A stretch of DNA of 64,000 nt from Methylobrevis albus (GCF_015904235.1 NZ_JADZLT010000055.1:1-64000); one strand, 5' to 3'; shown: positions 47,062 through 56,388, counted from the stretch's first letter. Notes: a model not told the origin generated them from the letters alone. Made by a program: numbers and translations.

Positions 47062-48192
47062 GTGGCCGCCCCCGCCCTCAGCCCGGCGTCCGTCGCGCCG
47101 ACCCTGCCGGCCGAACAGGCGCTGCTCGATGCGCGCTTTGCCGATCTCGCCCGGGCTGAACGCCTGCTGCCGCTGAAGGTGACGGCGTTCTACCAGGCAA
47201 AGATCGACGAAGAGGTCGCGGCGCTCGGCCACACCGAGGGGCCGCTGCACCGCACGGCGCACCCGACCCGCGAGCGCTTCGCCGTGCACGCCGGCCACGA
47301 GGTCGCCGACTGGGTCGACGACCGTTCCAACATGCGCGTCACCGGGTCGGACGCGATCATCCACAAGTACCCGGACCGGGTGCTGTTCATGCCGACGTCG
47401 CTGTGCGCCGGCCACTGCCAGTATTGCTTCCGCCAGGACGTGCTCACCGAGCAGCATGAGGCGGGGCGCACGCGTGTCGCCGAGGAACTCGGCCGGCTGG
47501 TCGCCTATCTTGGCACCGTGCCGGAGGTGCGCGAGGTGATCCTCTCCGGCGGCGACCCGCTGACGCTGCCGCTGCGCGACCTCAAGCTGATCCTCGAGAC
47601 GCTGCGCGCGCTGCCGCGGCGGCCGGCGATCCGCATCCACACCCGCGCGCTCGCCTTCGCCCCCAGAACCTTCGCCGATCCGGCGAAGCTCGATCTGCTG
47701 GCGGCAGCCGATGTGCGCCTCGTCTTCCACTTCGTGCACCCGTACGAGATCTGCGACGCGGTGCGCGGCGTGCTGCGCGAGCTGCGCCGGCGCGATGTGC
47801 GACTCTACAACCATTTTCCGCTGCTGCGCGGCGTCAACGACCATGCCGCGGTGATCGCGCGGCTCGTCGAGGATCTCGATGATGCCCGGGTGCGCACGCT
47901 GTCGGTCTATGTGCCCGAGCCGATCCGCTATTCGGCGCCCTACCGGATGCCGCTCGACCGGGTGTTCGCGATCCAGGACGCGCTCACCACCGGCTGGCCG
48001 GGCTGGGCCAACGCGATCCGCTTCACCCTCGACAGCCCGGTCGGCAAGGTGCGGCGCGAGCACATCGTCGCCCGCGACCGCGCCGCCGGCACGGTGACGT
48101 TCCGGCGCGAGGGGCAGAGCATCGTCTATCCGGATTTCCCGGCGATGCTGGATGTCGCCGGCGATCCGGCCACGATGCTCTGGCGCGGCTGA
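47062..48192 (+). CDS. KamA/EpmB-family radical SAM protein (lysine 2,3-aminomutase-like)
   Basis: A 376-residue radical SAM enzyme. The iron-sulfur cysteines are C115, C119 and C122 in LCAGHCQYCF. Further family blocks are ILSGGDPLTLP, IRIHTRALAFAPRTF, FHFVHPYEI and NHFPLLRGVND. It is shorter at the C-terminus than clostridial lysine 2,3-aminomutase. It could be an EpmB that modifies elongation factor P or an unassigned aminomutase; neither epmA nor efp is nearby. Translation starts at GTG four bases after the WD40 stop. Confidence 0.87.
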   Translation: MAAPALSPASVAPTLPAEQALLDARFADLARAERLLPLKVTAFYQAKIDEEVAALGHTEGPLHRTAHPTRERFAVHAGHEVADWVDDRSNMRVTGSDAIIHKYPDRVLFMPTSLCAGHCQYCFRQDVLTEQHEAGRTRVAEELGRLVAYLGTVPEVREVILSGGDPLTLPLRDLKLILETLRALPRRPAIRIHTRALAFAPRTFADPAKLDLLAAADVRLVFHFVHPYEICDAVRGVLRELRRRDVRLYNHFPLLRGVNDHAAVIARLVEDLDDARVRTLSVYVPEPIRYSAPYRMPLDRVFAIQDALTTGWPGWANAIRFTLDSPVGKVRREHIVARDRAAGTVTFRREGQSIVYPDFPAMLDVAGDPATMLWRG

Positions 48193-48400
48193 CGTGAGAT
48201 TTCGCCGTTCGTTTCGCTTTTTTCGCGAGACAGGCAAAACGAAATCCCCTATGAGGCTGCCGACCTGATCCGATCCGGCAATTGCAGCGCGGACGGACAG
48301 GCCTCCTTTCGAGGAAAATCATTGCCAACTGACTGGCCGCCCCGGCGGCTGCGTCCCGTTTTGCGGGGCGACGCCGCCCGTGGCGGCATCGGAGCCTGAA

Positions 48401-48772
48401 ATGCCTTCCACTGCCTTGCTATATTTCAAATCCGCCATCGTACTGCTGATCGTCGGCATGGCCGCCGGCATCGCCATGTCGGCGAGCGGCGACCACACGA
48501 TCTATTCGGCGCACGCCCATCTCAACCTGCTCGGCTTCGTGGTCACCGCGATCTACGGCGCCTTCTTCGCCCTTTCGCCGGCGAGTGCCGCCGGCCGGCT
48601 GGCGAAGATCGTGCTGGTGCTGCACGTCGGCGGCACCGCGGTCATGTTCCCGTCACTGTCGCTGCTGCTGCTGGGCAACACCGCCATCGAGCCCGTCGTC
48701 GCGGCATCTTCGGTGCTGATTTTCCTCGCGGCGATCGGCTTTGCCGTCGCGGTGTTCCGCCGGACGGCCTGA
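48401..48772 (+). CDS. Small four-helix membrane protein with HAHLNLLG motif
   Basis: A 123-residue protein with four hydrophobic helices. Between helices 1 and 2 is YSAHAHLNLLGFVVTAIYG; paired histidines of this kind are seen in haem-copper-oxidase subunit I-like small proteins, but I cannot assign a function. The ATG follows GGAGCCTGAA. The ~205 bases upstream, after the radical SAM gene, show no clear feature apart from the likely promoter. Confidence 0.75.
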   Translation: MPSTALLYFKSAIVLLIVGMAAGIAMSASGDHTIYSAHAHLNLLGFVVTAIYGAFFALSPASAAGRLAKIVLVLHVGGTAVMFPSLSLLLLGNTAIEPVVAASSVLIFLAAIGFAVAVFRRTA

Positions 48773-48900
48773 ACTTCGACGCACCGCGCCGGCACCGCCG
48801 GTGCGGTGCGGAGGGCTCCAAGGTGTTGCAATCGCGGCGCCTGCGCGCCAATGTCGCGGCACTTCGGCGCAAAGCCCAACCGACGGCGGACAGAGCACTC

Positions 48901-49536
48901 ATGAAACAGGACACCGAAGCCCTTCTCGCGGTTCTCCGGCGCGCGCCGGTGGTGCCCGTGCTGATCGTCGATCGGGTCGAGCACGCGATTCCGCTGGCGA
49001 AGGCGCTGGTCGCGGGCGGCCTGCCCGCGCTGGAGGTGACGATGCGCACCCCGGCGGCGCTGGAGGTGATCCGCGCGATGAGCACGGTGGAAGGCGCGAT
49101 CGTCGGCGCCGGCACGGTGCTCGATCCGGAGATGGCGGACGCCGCCGTCGCGGCCGGCGCCAAGTTCATGGTCAGCCCCGGCGCGACCGAGACGATCCTC
49201 GCCCATGCGCTGAAAATCGGCGTGCCGCTGCTGCCGGGCGTCGCCACCGCCGGCGAGGCGATGCGCGCGCGCGATGCCGGCTACCGCATCATGAAGTTCT
49301 TCCCGGCCGGCCCGGCCGGTGGCCCGGTCTACCTGAAGGCGCTCGCGTCGCCGCTCGCCGACGTGCTGTTCTGCCCGACGGGGGGCGTTTCGGAGAAGAA
49401 TGCGCCCGAGTATCTCGCGCTGCCGAACGTCGTCTGCGTCGGCGGCTCCTGGGTGGCGCCGGCCGATGCGATGAACAACGGCGACTGGGGCCGGATCGAG
49501 GATCTCGCCCGCGCGGCGATGGACCTCGCGGTCTGA
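48901..49536 (+). CDS. eda: 2-dehydro-3-deoxyphosphogluconate (KDPG) aldolase
   Basis: A 211-residue class I aldolase that splits KDPG into pyruvate and glyceraldehyde 3-phosphate in the Entner-Doudoroff pathway. The Schiff-base lysine lies in YRIMKFFPAGPAGG. Other blocks are ALEVTMRTPAALEVI, VGAGTVLDPEMADAA, LLPGVATAGEAM and CPTGGVSEKNAPEYL. No edd or zwf gene is beside it. The ATG at 48901 gives the normal length. It is followed by a palindrome and the stress promoter of the trehalose genes. Confidence 0.93.
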   Translation: MKQDTEALLAVLRRAPVVPVLIVDRVEHAIPLAKALVAGGLPALEVTMRTPAALEVIRAMSTVEGAIVGAGTVLDPEMADAAVAAGAKFMVSPGATETILAHALKIGVPLLPGVATAGEAMRARDAGYRIMKFFPAGPAGGPVYLKALASPLADVLFCPTGGVSEKNAPEYLALPNVVCVGGSWVAPADAMNNGDWGRIEDLARAAMDLAV

Positions 49537-49560
49537 GCCGAGCCGGCCTCGGCGACGCGT

Positions 49561-49576
49561 CCCGAAAATTTTCGGG
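49561..49576. repeat. Perfect 16-base palindrome
   Basis: CCCGAAAATTTTCGGG is fully self-complementary. It sits 24 bases after the eda stop and seven bases before the GGAAC box of the otsB promoter. It lacks a T-run, so it is a poor intrinsic terminator and may be a protein-binding site. Confidence 0.8.
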
Positions 49577-49582
49577 GCGCAG

Positions 49583-49607
49583 GGAACATTTCCGGCAAGG
49601 TCGCGTT
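49583..49607 (+). promoter_or_regulatory. EcfG-type general stress promoter of the trehalose operon
   Basis: GGAAC (49583-49587), exactly 16 bases, then CGTT (49604-49607). This matches the established GGAAC-N16/17-CGTT consensus of the alphaproteobacterial general-stress sigma factor EcfG. It lies about 99 bases before otsB on the same strand. Trehalose synthesis genes are known members of this regulon in several alphaproteobacteria. Confidence 0.8.
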
Positions 49608-49705
49608 TTCGGTGCACGGCTGCCCTCCGGGTGGCCTGCACCGCCTTGCGGTCGATGCCGCATCCCCGCCCGCCTGTGCCGCCGGCTCCCCGCCATGGAA
49701 GGTTC

Positions 49706-50491
49706 ATGATCGCTCCCCCGAGGATTGCCGACGCCGCCCTGTTTCTCGATTTCGACGGGACGCTGGTGGAACTTGCGCCACGTCCGGACGCCGTGCGGGT
49801 GCCTGCGGGCACCGTCGTGCGGCTGGAGCGGCTGGCCGACCGGCTGGATGGAGCGCTCGCGATCGTCTCCGGCCGACCCATCGCCGAGATCGACGCCTTC
49901 CTGGCGCCGGCGCGGTTCACGGTCGGCGGCCTGCACGGTCTCGAATGGCGCGAGGATTTCTCCCTGCCGGTGCAGGCGCTGGCGCCGCCGCCGTCGATCG
50001 CCGCCGTGCGCGGCCGCATCGACCGGACCTTCGCCGTCGCCGACGGCATTCTCGTCGAGGACAAGGGCTCGGCGATCGCCGTGCACTACCGCTCGGCGCC
50101 GGAGCGCGAGGCCGAGGTCCGCGCCGCGGTGATCGCGGCTGTGGACGGCTTCGACGACCTCAGCCTGATCCTCGGCAAGATGGTGGTCGAGGTGAAGCCG
50201 CGCGCCGCCTCGAAGGCGACCGTCGTCGAGCGTTTCCTGACGCTCGCCCGTTTTTCCGGCCGCACGCCGGTCTTCGTCGGCGACGACGCGACCGACGAGG
50301 ACGGCATGCGCGCCGCGATCGCCGCCGGTGGCTATGGCGTCAAGGTGGGCGAGGGCGACAGCGTCGCCGGCTTCCGCCTCGCCACCGTCGCCGATGTGCA
50401 CGCCTGGCTCGAAGACCTGCCGCCGTCGCGGCAAGGGGCCGGCCGGGCGAGCGTCGAAGATCCTGTTTCCAGAGAGGGAGCCGTCCGTTGA
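49706..50491 (+). CDS. otsB: Trehalose-6-phosphate phosphatase
   Basis: A 261-residue HAD-family phosphatase that releases trehalose from trehalose 6-phosphate. The nucleophile motif is FLDFDGTLVE, the second motif SGRP, and the acidic metal site VGDDATDEDGM. The length is normal. The ATG follows GGAAGGTTC. Its stop overlaps the TTG start of the GH15 gene. The operon order otsB-GH15-otsA lies behind an EcfG-type promoter, which suggests induction by osmotic, desiccation or heat stress. Confidence 0.93.
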   Translation: MIAPPRIADAALFLDFDGTLVELAPRPDAVRVPAGTVVRLERLADRLDGALAIVSGRPIAEIDAFLAPARFTVGGLHGLEWREDFSLPVQALAPPPSIAAVRGRIDRTFAVADGILVEDKGSAIAVHYRSAPEREAEVRAAVIAAVDGFDDLSLILGKMVVEVKPRAASKATVVERFLTLARFSGRTPVFVGDDATDEDGMRAAIAAGGYGVKVGEGDSVAGFRLATVADVHAWLEDLPPSRQGAGRASVEDPVSREGAVR

Positions 50492-52272
50492 GCAGTCTCG
50501 AACTCGCGCTGATCGGCAACTGCGCCATTGCCGGCCTCGTCGACACCTCCGCCCGCATCGTCTGGACGTGCTGGCCGCGCCTCGATGGCGACCCGATCTT
50601 CCACGGCCTGCTCGGCGCCTCGACCGGCGACGAGCACGACGGCGTCTTCGCGATCGAACTCGTCGGTCTCGCGCGCAGCGAGCAGTCCTACGACGAGAAC
50701 ACCGCGATCGTCCGCACCCGGCTGTTCACCGCGGACGGCGACGCGATCGAGATCGCCGACTTCATGCCGCGCTTCGAATCGCGTGGCCGCTCGTTCCGGC
50801 CGACGGCGCTCGCCCGCCGCGTGTCGCCGATCGCAGGACGGCCGCGGATCCGTGTCCGCTGCCGGCCGCGCTTCGAATGGGGCGCGCGCGGGCCGGAGAT
50901 CACTACGGGCTCGAACCACATCCGCTATCTCGGCCCCGAATTCGCCGTCCGGCTCACCACCAACGCGCCGATCACCTATGTCCGCGACGAAACCGCGTTC
51001 CTGATCGACCGCTCGCTGTCGTTCTACCTCGGCCCGGACGAGACGCTGAGCGACGGCGCCGATTCGCTGTGCCGGCAGTTCGAGGAGAACACTGCCGACT
51101 ACTGGCGGCGTTGGACGCGCCGGCTCAGCCTGCCGTTCGAGTGGCAGGAGGCGGTGATCCGCGCCGCGATCACGCTGAAGCTCAACACCTTCGAGGAGAC
51201 CGGCGCGATCGTCGCCGCCGTCACCACATCGGTGCCGGAAGCCGCCAACACCGAACGCAACTGGGACTATCGCTACTGCTGGCTGCGCGACGCCTTCTTC
51301 GTGGTGCGCGCGCTGAACTCGCTGTCTGAGATGGAGACGATGGAGAATTATCTCCGCTATCTCCACAACGTCATCGAAGGCTGGGACGGCGATCATTTCC
51401 AGCCGCTCTACGGCATCGCGCTGGAGCGCAACCTCGTCGAGCGCACGGTCGACCTGCCGGGCTACCGCGGCATGGGGCCGGTGCGCGTCGGCAACCAGGC
51501 CTATGAGCACCACCAGTACGACGTCTACGGCAACATCATCCTCGGCGCGGCGCAGGCCTTCGTCGATCGCCGCTTGCTCAACCCCGCCGGCATCGAGGCC
51601 TTCGCGGTGATGGAGCGGATCGGCGAGGAGGCGTTCCGGCGCTACGACAAGCCCGATGCCGGCATGTGGGAACTCCGCTTCCGCGCCCGCGTGCACACCA
51701 CGTCGAGCCTGATGAGCTGGGCCGCCTGTGACCGCCTCGCCAAGATCGCGACGCATCTCGGCCTCGTCGACCGCGCGGCGGTTTGGGCCGAGCGGGCGCA
51801 TGTCATCCGCGAAGCGATCATGACCAAGGGCTGGAACGAGAAGCTCGGTACCTTCGTCGAGAGCTTCGGCGGCGAGGATCTCGACGCCGGCCTGCTGCTG
51901 ATGGCGGAGGTCAACTTCATCGACCCGCGCGACCCGCGCTTCGTCGCCACCGTCGACGCGATCGCGGCGAAGCTGCGCCGTGGCAACCACATGTTCCGCT
52001 ACCACGCCGCCGACGACTTCGGCGAGCCGGAGAACGCCTTCAACATCTGCACGTTCTGGCTGATCGACGCGCTGGCGCGCATGGGCCGGCGCGAGGAGGC
52101 GCGGGAGATCTACGAGACGATGCTCGCCTGCCGCAACCACGTCGGCCTGCTGTCGGAAGACGTGACCACGGCGACCGGCGAGCTCTGGGGCAACTTCCCG
52201 CAGACCTACTCGATGGTCGGCATCATCAACGGCGCCGTTCGCCTGTCGAACGGCTGGGACAAGGTGGTCTGA
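50488..52272 (+). CDS. Glycoside hydrolase family 15 (glucoamylase/trehalase-like)
   Basis: A 594-residue cytoplasmic protein. The N-terminal beta-sandwich (to ~215) starts LALIGNCAIAGLVDTSARIVW. The catalytic toroid follows with NWDYRYCWLRDAFF, the general-acid region AGMWELR and the general-base region TGELWGNFPQTYSMVG, both glutamates present. Family 15 includes glucoamylases and trehalases; placement between otsB and otsA favours a role in trehalose turnover or in glucan supply. The start is TTG overlapping the otsB stop, behind GAGAGGGAG. No signal peptide is present. Confidence 0.92.
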   Translation: MSSLELALIGNCAIAGLVDTSARIVWTCWPRLDGDPIFHGLLGASTGDEHDGVFAIELVGLARSEQSYDENTAIVRTRLFTADGDAIEIADFMPRFESRGRSFRPTALARRVSPIAGRPRIRVRCRPRFEWGARGPEITTGSNHIRYLGPEFAVRLTTNAPITYVRDETAFLIDRSLSFYLGPDETLSDGADSLCRQFEENTADYWRRWTRRLSLPFEWQEAVIRAAITLKLNTFEETGAIVAAVTTSVPEAANTERNWDYRYCWLRDAFFVVRALNSLSEMETMENYLRYLHNVIEGWDGDHFQPLYGIALERNLVERTVDLPGYRGMGPVRVGNQAYEHHQYDVYGNIILGAAQAFVDRRLLNPAGIEAFAVMERIGEEAFRRYDKPDAGMWELRFRARVHTTSSLMSWAACDRLAKIATHLGLVDRAAVWAERAHVIREAIMTKGWNEKLGTFVESFGGEDLDAGLLLMAEVNFIDPRDPRFVATVDAIAAKLRRGNHMFRYHAADDFGEPENAFNICTFWLIDALARMGRREEAREIYETMLACRNHVGLLSEDVTTATGELWGNFPQTYSMVGIINGAVRLSNGWDKVV

Positions 52273-52447
52273 GAACAACGCGAACGAGCCGGACGAGGGC
52301 CCCGGCAGGCTGGATGTCGTCACCCCGTCCGTTGCGTTCCCGTTCATCCGGCTGCATCGCAGCCAGCGTCCGCCCGCTCGGGGCGGGCGGAAAGAACCAG
52401 GAGGCGCAGGCGACGAAGGGCCGTTGCCGGCGCCACGAGGGGGCACC

Positions 52448-53815
52448 ATGGGCAAACTCATCATCGTCTCGAACCGGGTCGGTTCGCTGAAGGACACCGG
52501 CAAGGCTGGCGGTCTCGCGGTCGCGCTGGTCGACGTGCTGCGCGAGCGCGGCGGCGTCTGGTTCGGCTGGAGCGGGGCGGTTTCGGACGAGGGCACCTTC
52601 GGCGAGTTCAAGATCGAGCGCAGCAAGCAGGTCGAGCTGGTGCAGCTCGACATCAACAAAGCCGACTACGACGAATATTATGCCGGCTACGCCAACCGCA
52701 CGCTGTGGCCGATCCTGCACTACCGGCTCGACATCGCCGAGTTCGACCGGCCGTTCGAGGAAGGCTATCGCCGTGTCAACGAGCGCTTCGCGACGCGGCT
52801 GAAGCCGCTGATCAAGCCCGACGACCTGATCTGGGTGCACGACTACCACTTCCTGCCGTTCGCCTCGACGCTGCGCGCGATGGGCGTCGAGAACCGGATC
52901 GGCTTCTTCCTGCACATCCCGTTCCCGAGCCCGGACATCATCACCGCGCTGCCGCGCCACGGCGCGCTGATCCGCTCGATGCTCGCCTATGATCTCATCG
53001 GCTTCCAGACGATGCGGGATCGCAACCACTTCATCGACTACCTCGTGCAGGAGCAGGGCGGCCGGGTGGTCGACGACGACGTCGTCTCGGTCTACGGCCG
53101 CGAGATCACGGTGCGGGCGTTCCCGATCGGCATCGACGCCACGGGCTTTGCGACCTTCCCCGATTCGCCCGAGGGCAAGCGTCAGCAGCAGCGCATCCGC
53201 CAGGCGCAGCGCGACCGGGCCCAGATCGTCGGCGTCGACCGCATCGACTACACCAAGGGCATCCCGCACCGCTTCCGCGGCTTCGAGCGGCTGCTGGAAG
53301 AGTATCCCGAGAACCGCGGCCGGGTGACGTTCCTGCAGATCGCGCCGTCGTCGCGCTCGGAGGTCGACGCCTACGCCGACATCCAGCGCGAACTCGAGGG
53401 CCTCGCCGGCCAGATCAACGGCCGCTTCGCCGACGTCGACTGGACGCCGATCCGCTTCATCGCGCGCGGCTTTCCGCGGAAGGCGCTCGCCGGCATCTAC
53501 CGGGCGAGCCGCATCGGCCTCGTGACGCCGCTGCGCGACGGCATGAACCTCGTCGCCAAGGAGTATCTCGCGGCGCAGGATCCCGAGAACCCCGGCGTGC
53601 TGGTGCTGTCGCGCTTTGCCGGTGCGGCGGAAGAGCTGCGCGAATCGGTGATCGTCAACCCCTACTCGGCGGCGGAAGTCGCAGCCGCGCTGCAGACCGC
53701 GCTGCAGATGCCGCTCGACGAGCGCAAGTCGCGCCACGCGCTGATGTTCGAGCGCATCGTGCGCAACGACGCGCACAACTGGGCCACGCGGTACATCCGG
53801 GCGCTCGGCGGGTAA
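52448..53815 (+). CDS. otsA: Trehalose-6-phosphate synthase
   Basis: A 455-residue family 20 glycosyltransferase that makes trehalose 6-phosphate from a nucleotide-glucose and glucose 6-phosphate. Visible blocks are [58 protein letters not shown] and [15 protein letters not shown]. It lies 175 bases after the GH15 gene and ends the operon. A long inverted repeat follows and may stop transcription toward the convergent homospermidine synthase gene. Confidence 0.94.
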   Translation: MGKLIIVSNRVGSLKDTGKAGGLAVALVDVLRERGGVWFGWSGAVSDEGTFGEFKIERSKQVELVQLDINKADYDEYYAGYANRTLWPILHYRLDIAEFDRPFEEGYRRVNERFATRLKPLIKPDDLIWVHDYHFLPFASTLRAMGVENRIGFFLHIPFPSPDIITALPRHGALIRSMLAYDLIGFQTMRDRNHFIDYLVQEQGGRVVDDDVVSVYGREITVRAFPIGIDATGFATFPDSPEGKRQQQRIRQAQRDRAQIVGVDRIDYTKGIPHRFRGFERLLEEYPENRGRVTFLQIAPSSRSEVDAYADIQRELEGLAGQINGRFADVDWTPIRFIARGFPRKALAGIYRASRIGLVTPLRDGMNLVAKEYLAAQDPENPGVLVLSRFAGAAEELRESVIVNPYSAAEVAAALQTALQMPLDERKSRHALMFERIVRNDAHNWATRYIRALGG

Positions 53816-53834
53816 GGGCAGGGCGTCGCGGGGA

Positions 53835-53980
53835 AACCCTTCTCCCCTCGCGGGAGAAGGTGGCGCGGCACGCGCCGGATGAGGGGGCGCGGCGCTGCCG
53901 TCAGTTCAGCGATCGCCGAAGCGCCGCGACCCCTCATCCGCCCTTCGGGCACCTTCTCCCACAAGGGGAGAAGGGATTTT
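53835..53980. repeat. Intergenic inverted-repeat element, family C
   Basis: An element of about 146 bases. The left arm CCCTTCTCCCCTCGCGGGAG plus GGCGCG-GGATGAGG blocks is mirrored by CCTCATCCGCCCTTCGGGCA and CCTTCTCCCACAAGGGGAGA on the right. Small hairpins are nested inside each arm. It separates the convergent otsA and hss genes. Similar CTTCTCCC/GGGAGAAG repeats are widespread between genes in Rhizobiales. It is single-copy in this window. Confidence 0.8.
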
Positions 53981-54001
53981 GCGCGATACTCGCCGCGCGG
54001 C

Positions 54002-55444
54002 TCAGCGCACCAGCACGTTCTTGAACGCCCACGGCTCCTGCTCGTCGATGTCCTCCGGGAACAGGCCCGGGCGGCCGTCGAGCGGGGTCCAGTCGGTGTA
54101 GTGGCCCTCGACCGGGCCGAGGTAGGGCTTCTGCACCTCGAGGCAGCGGGCGAAGTCCATCTCGTCGGCCTCGACGATGCCGGCCTCCGGATTTTCCAGC
54201 GCCCAGACCATGCCGGCGAGCACCGACGAACTCACCTGCAGGCCGGTGGCGTTCTGGTAGGGCGCCAGCTGGCGCGCCTGCTCGATCGAGAGGCGCGAGC
54301 CGAACCAGTAGGCGTTCTTCGCGTGGCCGTAGAGCAGCACGCCGAGTTCGTCGCGGCCGTCGACGATCTCGGTCTCGTCCAGCACGTGGAAGGTCGACTG
54401 CGGCTTGCCGGCGCGGCCGAACATCTCGTGCAGTGACAGCACCGCGTCGTTCGACGGGTGATAGGCGTAGTGCACGGTCGGCCGGAAGGCCGGCGCGGCG
54501 CCTTCGCCGACGGTGTAGTAGTCGGCGATCGAGATCGCCTCGTTGTGGGTGACGAGGAAGCCGAACTGGGCGCCGACCGTCGGGCACCAGGTGCGCACGC
54601 GGGTGTCGGCACCGGGGCTCATCAGGTAGATCGCCGCCTGGCTGCCTTCCGCGTGGGTGCGGCCGATCTCGGGCATCCACGGCTCGAAGCTGCCCCAGCC
54701 GAGCTCCGCCGGCTGCAGCCCCTCGGAGACGAAGCCTTCCACCGACCAGGTGTTCCAGAAGGTGTCGATCGGCTTCGGCGCCTTGCTGCGCTGGGTGTCG
54801 CGCTCGGCGATGTGGATGCCCTTGACGCCGACGAAGTTCATCAGGCTGGCCCAGCCCTCGCGGTCGGCCGGAACCTGCACCTTGGCGGCGCTGTCGGGGG
54901 CAAGGTCGCGGGCGAGGTTGAGCAGCGCTTGCTTCACGAACCACGACACCATGCCGGGATTGGCGCCGCAGCAGGAAACCGCGGTCGGGCCGCCGGGATT
55001 GGCGCGGCGCTCGGCGAGCAGGGATTCGCGCAGGGCGTAATTGGAGCGCGCCTCGGGGCCGGCGCTCTTGTCGAAATAGAAGCCGAGCCAGGGCTCGATC
55101 ACCGTGTCGATGTAGAGCGTGCCGAGGCTGCGGCAGAGCCGCATCAGGTCGACCGACGAGGTGTCGACCGAGAGGTTGACGCAGAAGCCGCGCCCGCCGC
55201 CGTTGGTCAGCAGCGGCGTCAGCAGGTCGACGTAGTTCTCCCGGGTGACCGCCTGCTGCACGAAGCGGATGCCGCGTTCGTCGAGCAGGGCGCGATCGGC
55301 GTCGCTGGGGTCGATGACCACCATCCGCGCCTTGTCGAAGGCGAAGTGCCGTTCGATCAGCGGCAGGGTGCCGCGTCCGATCGAGCCGAAGCCGATCATG
55401 ACGATGGGGCCGTCGATCGTGCCGTAGACTGGCCAATCGCTCAT
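54002..55444 (-). CDS. hss: Homospermidine synthase
   Basis: A 480-residue NAD-dependent enzyme that joins two putrescines (or spermidine and putrescine) into homospermidine, the major long polyamine of many alphaproteobacteria. The N-terminal Rossmann motif is VMIGFGSIGRGTLP. Later blocks are NLSVDTSSVDLMRLC, CCGANPGMVSWFVKQALLNLA, SEGLQPAELGWGSFEPW and FGFLVTHNEAISIADYY. The length matches the family. The ATG follows AAGGAGACTTCACGAA. It lies downstream of ornithine decarboxylase, which supplies putrescine, on the same strand. Confidence 0.95.
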   Translation of the reverse strand: MSDWPVYGTIDGPIVMIGFGSIGRGTLPLIERHFAFDKARMVVIDPSDADRALLDERGIRFVQQAVTRENYVDLLTPLLTNGGGRGFCVNLSVDTSSVDLMRLCRSLGTLYIDTVIEPWLGFYFDKSAGPEARSNYALRESLLAERRANPGGPTAVSCCGANPGMVSWFVKQALLNLARDLAPDSAAKVQVPADREGWASLMNFVGVKGIHIAERDTQRSKAPKPIDTFWNTWSVEGFVSEGLQPAELGWGSFEPWMPEIGRTHAEGSQAAIYLMSPGADTRVRTWCPTVGAQFGFLVTHNEAISIADYYTVGEGAAPAFRPTVHYAYHPSNDAVLSLHEMFGRAGKPQSTFHVLDETEIVDGRDELGVLLYGHAKNAYWFGSRLSIEQARQLAPYQNATGLQVSSSVLAGMVWALENPEAGIVEADEMDFARCLEVQKPYLGPVEGHYTDWTPLDGRPGLFPEDIDEQEPWAFKNVLVR

Positions 55445-55632
55445 TTCGTGAAGTCTCCTTGCAGTTCTTTGGGCCGGTGGTGTGCGCCCCAGCGGTCGCG
55501 GGGGGCTTTGCGAGTTTCCCTTTGGCCGGCAGATGAGGCCGGGGCGCCCTTCGCGAGGGCGGCCGGCCGGGTGACGTCGCCGGGAACCGGCGACGGGTGA
55601 AAACGACAGTATAGATGTCGGAGTTGAAATGC

Positions 55633-55671
55633 ATGCAACGGCCGGGCCGCTGCCCGGCCCGACCGTTGCAT
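55633..55671. terminator. Strong stem-loop after the GNAT gene, probable terminator
   Basis: ATGCAACGG (55633-55641) pairs with CCGTTGCAT (55663-55671), and the stem continues through a GC-rich inner part to a seven-base loop. It lies 25 bases beyond the minus-strand acetyltransferase stop. The T-run on the minus strand is short, so termination there is likely but not certain. The plus-strand side ends in TTTT. Confidence 0.65.
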
Positions 55672-55695
55672 TTTCGCCCGGCGTCGCTGCGGCCC

Positions 55696-56232
55696 TCAGG
55701 CCGCCGCGGCGAGCGGCAGGTGGACCGGCGCGAAGGCACCGGTCGGACGGATCAGGCCCGACGCGTCGGCGAGCCTGCCGTCGCGGAACTCCACGGCCTG
55801 CAGCCGCCGGCGCTCGAACGGGCCGGGCATGGCGAGGCCGGCCGCCTTGTCGGCGTCGAAGCCGAAGCGGGCGTAGTACTCCGGATCGCCGACGAGGATC
55901 ACCGCCTCGTGGCCGAGCAGGCGGGCGCGCAGGAGGGCGTGGCGCATCAGCATGCCGCCGAGGCCGGCGCCCTGGTGATCGGGCGACACGGCGAGCGGGC
56001 CGAGCAGCAGCGCCGCGCCGGCATCGCCGGCGGCGACGTGCCAGAGACGGACGGTGCCGACCAGACGGCCGGCGTCCGCATCGCGGGCGACCAGCGACAG
56101 GCCGTCGGCGGCGAGACGGCCGCGACGGATCTTCTCCGACGACTTCAGGAAGCGCGCCGCGCCGAAGACGCGGTCGAGCAGGGCCTCGCGGGCGCCGATG
56201 TGCTCGGGCGCCTCGTCCACCACCTCGTACAT
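55696..56232 (-). CDS. GNAT-family N-acetyltransferase
   Basis: A 178-residue acetyltransferase. The acetyl-CoA-binding motif A is LLLGPLAVSPDHQGAGLGGML, followed by motif B-like AVILVGDPEYYARFGFD, typical of the YhbS-like subgroup. The ATG at 56232 is six bases after AAGGA; a GTG 30 bases upstream is an alternative. It lies between ornithine decarboxylase and homospermidine synthase on the same strand, so it may act on a polyamine, but the acceptor is not shown by the sequence. Confidence 0.87.
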   Translation of the reverse strand: MYEVVDEAPEHIGAREALLDRVFGAARFLKSSEKIRRGRLAADGLSLVARDADAGRLVGTVRLWHVAAGDAGAALLLGPLAVSPDHQGAGLGGMLMRHALLRARLLGHEAVILVGDPEYYARFGFDADKAAGLAMPGPFERRRLQAVEFRDGRLADASGLIRPTGAFAPVHLPLAAAA

Positions 56233-56388
56233 GGGGGTGTCCTTCAAAACGGGAATGGTCACGGAACCCCGTCGCAGCGTCCCCTTCGGGCCGCGCGCCG
56301 GCGTGGGGACGGGCGGCGGTGCCGCCCGTCAGTTCGGTGTCAGTCCGGCTTGCGGCCGTTCAGATCACGCCGAGCAGGCAAGGCCTGC

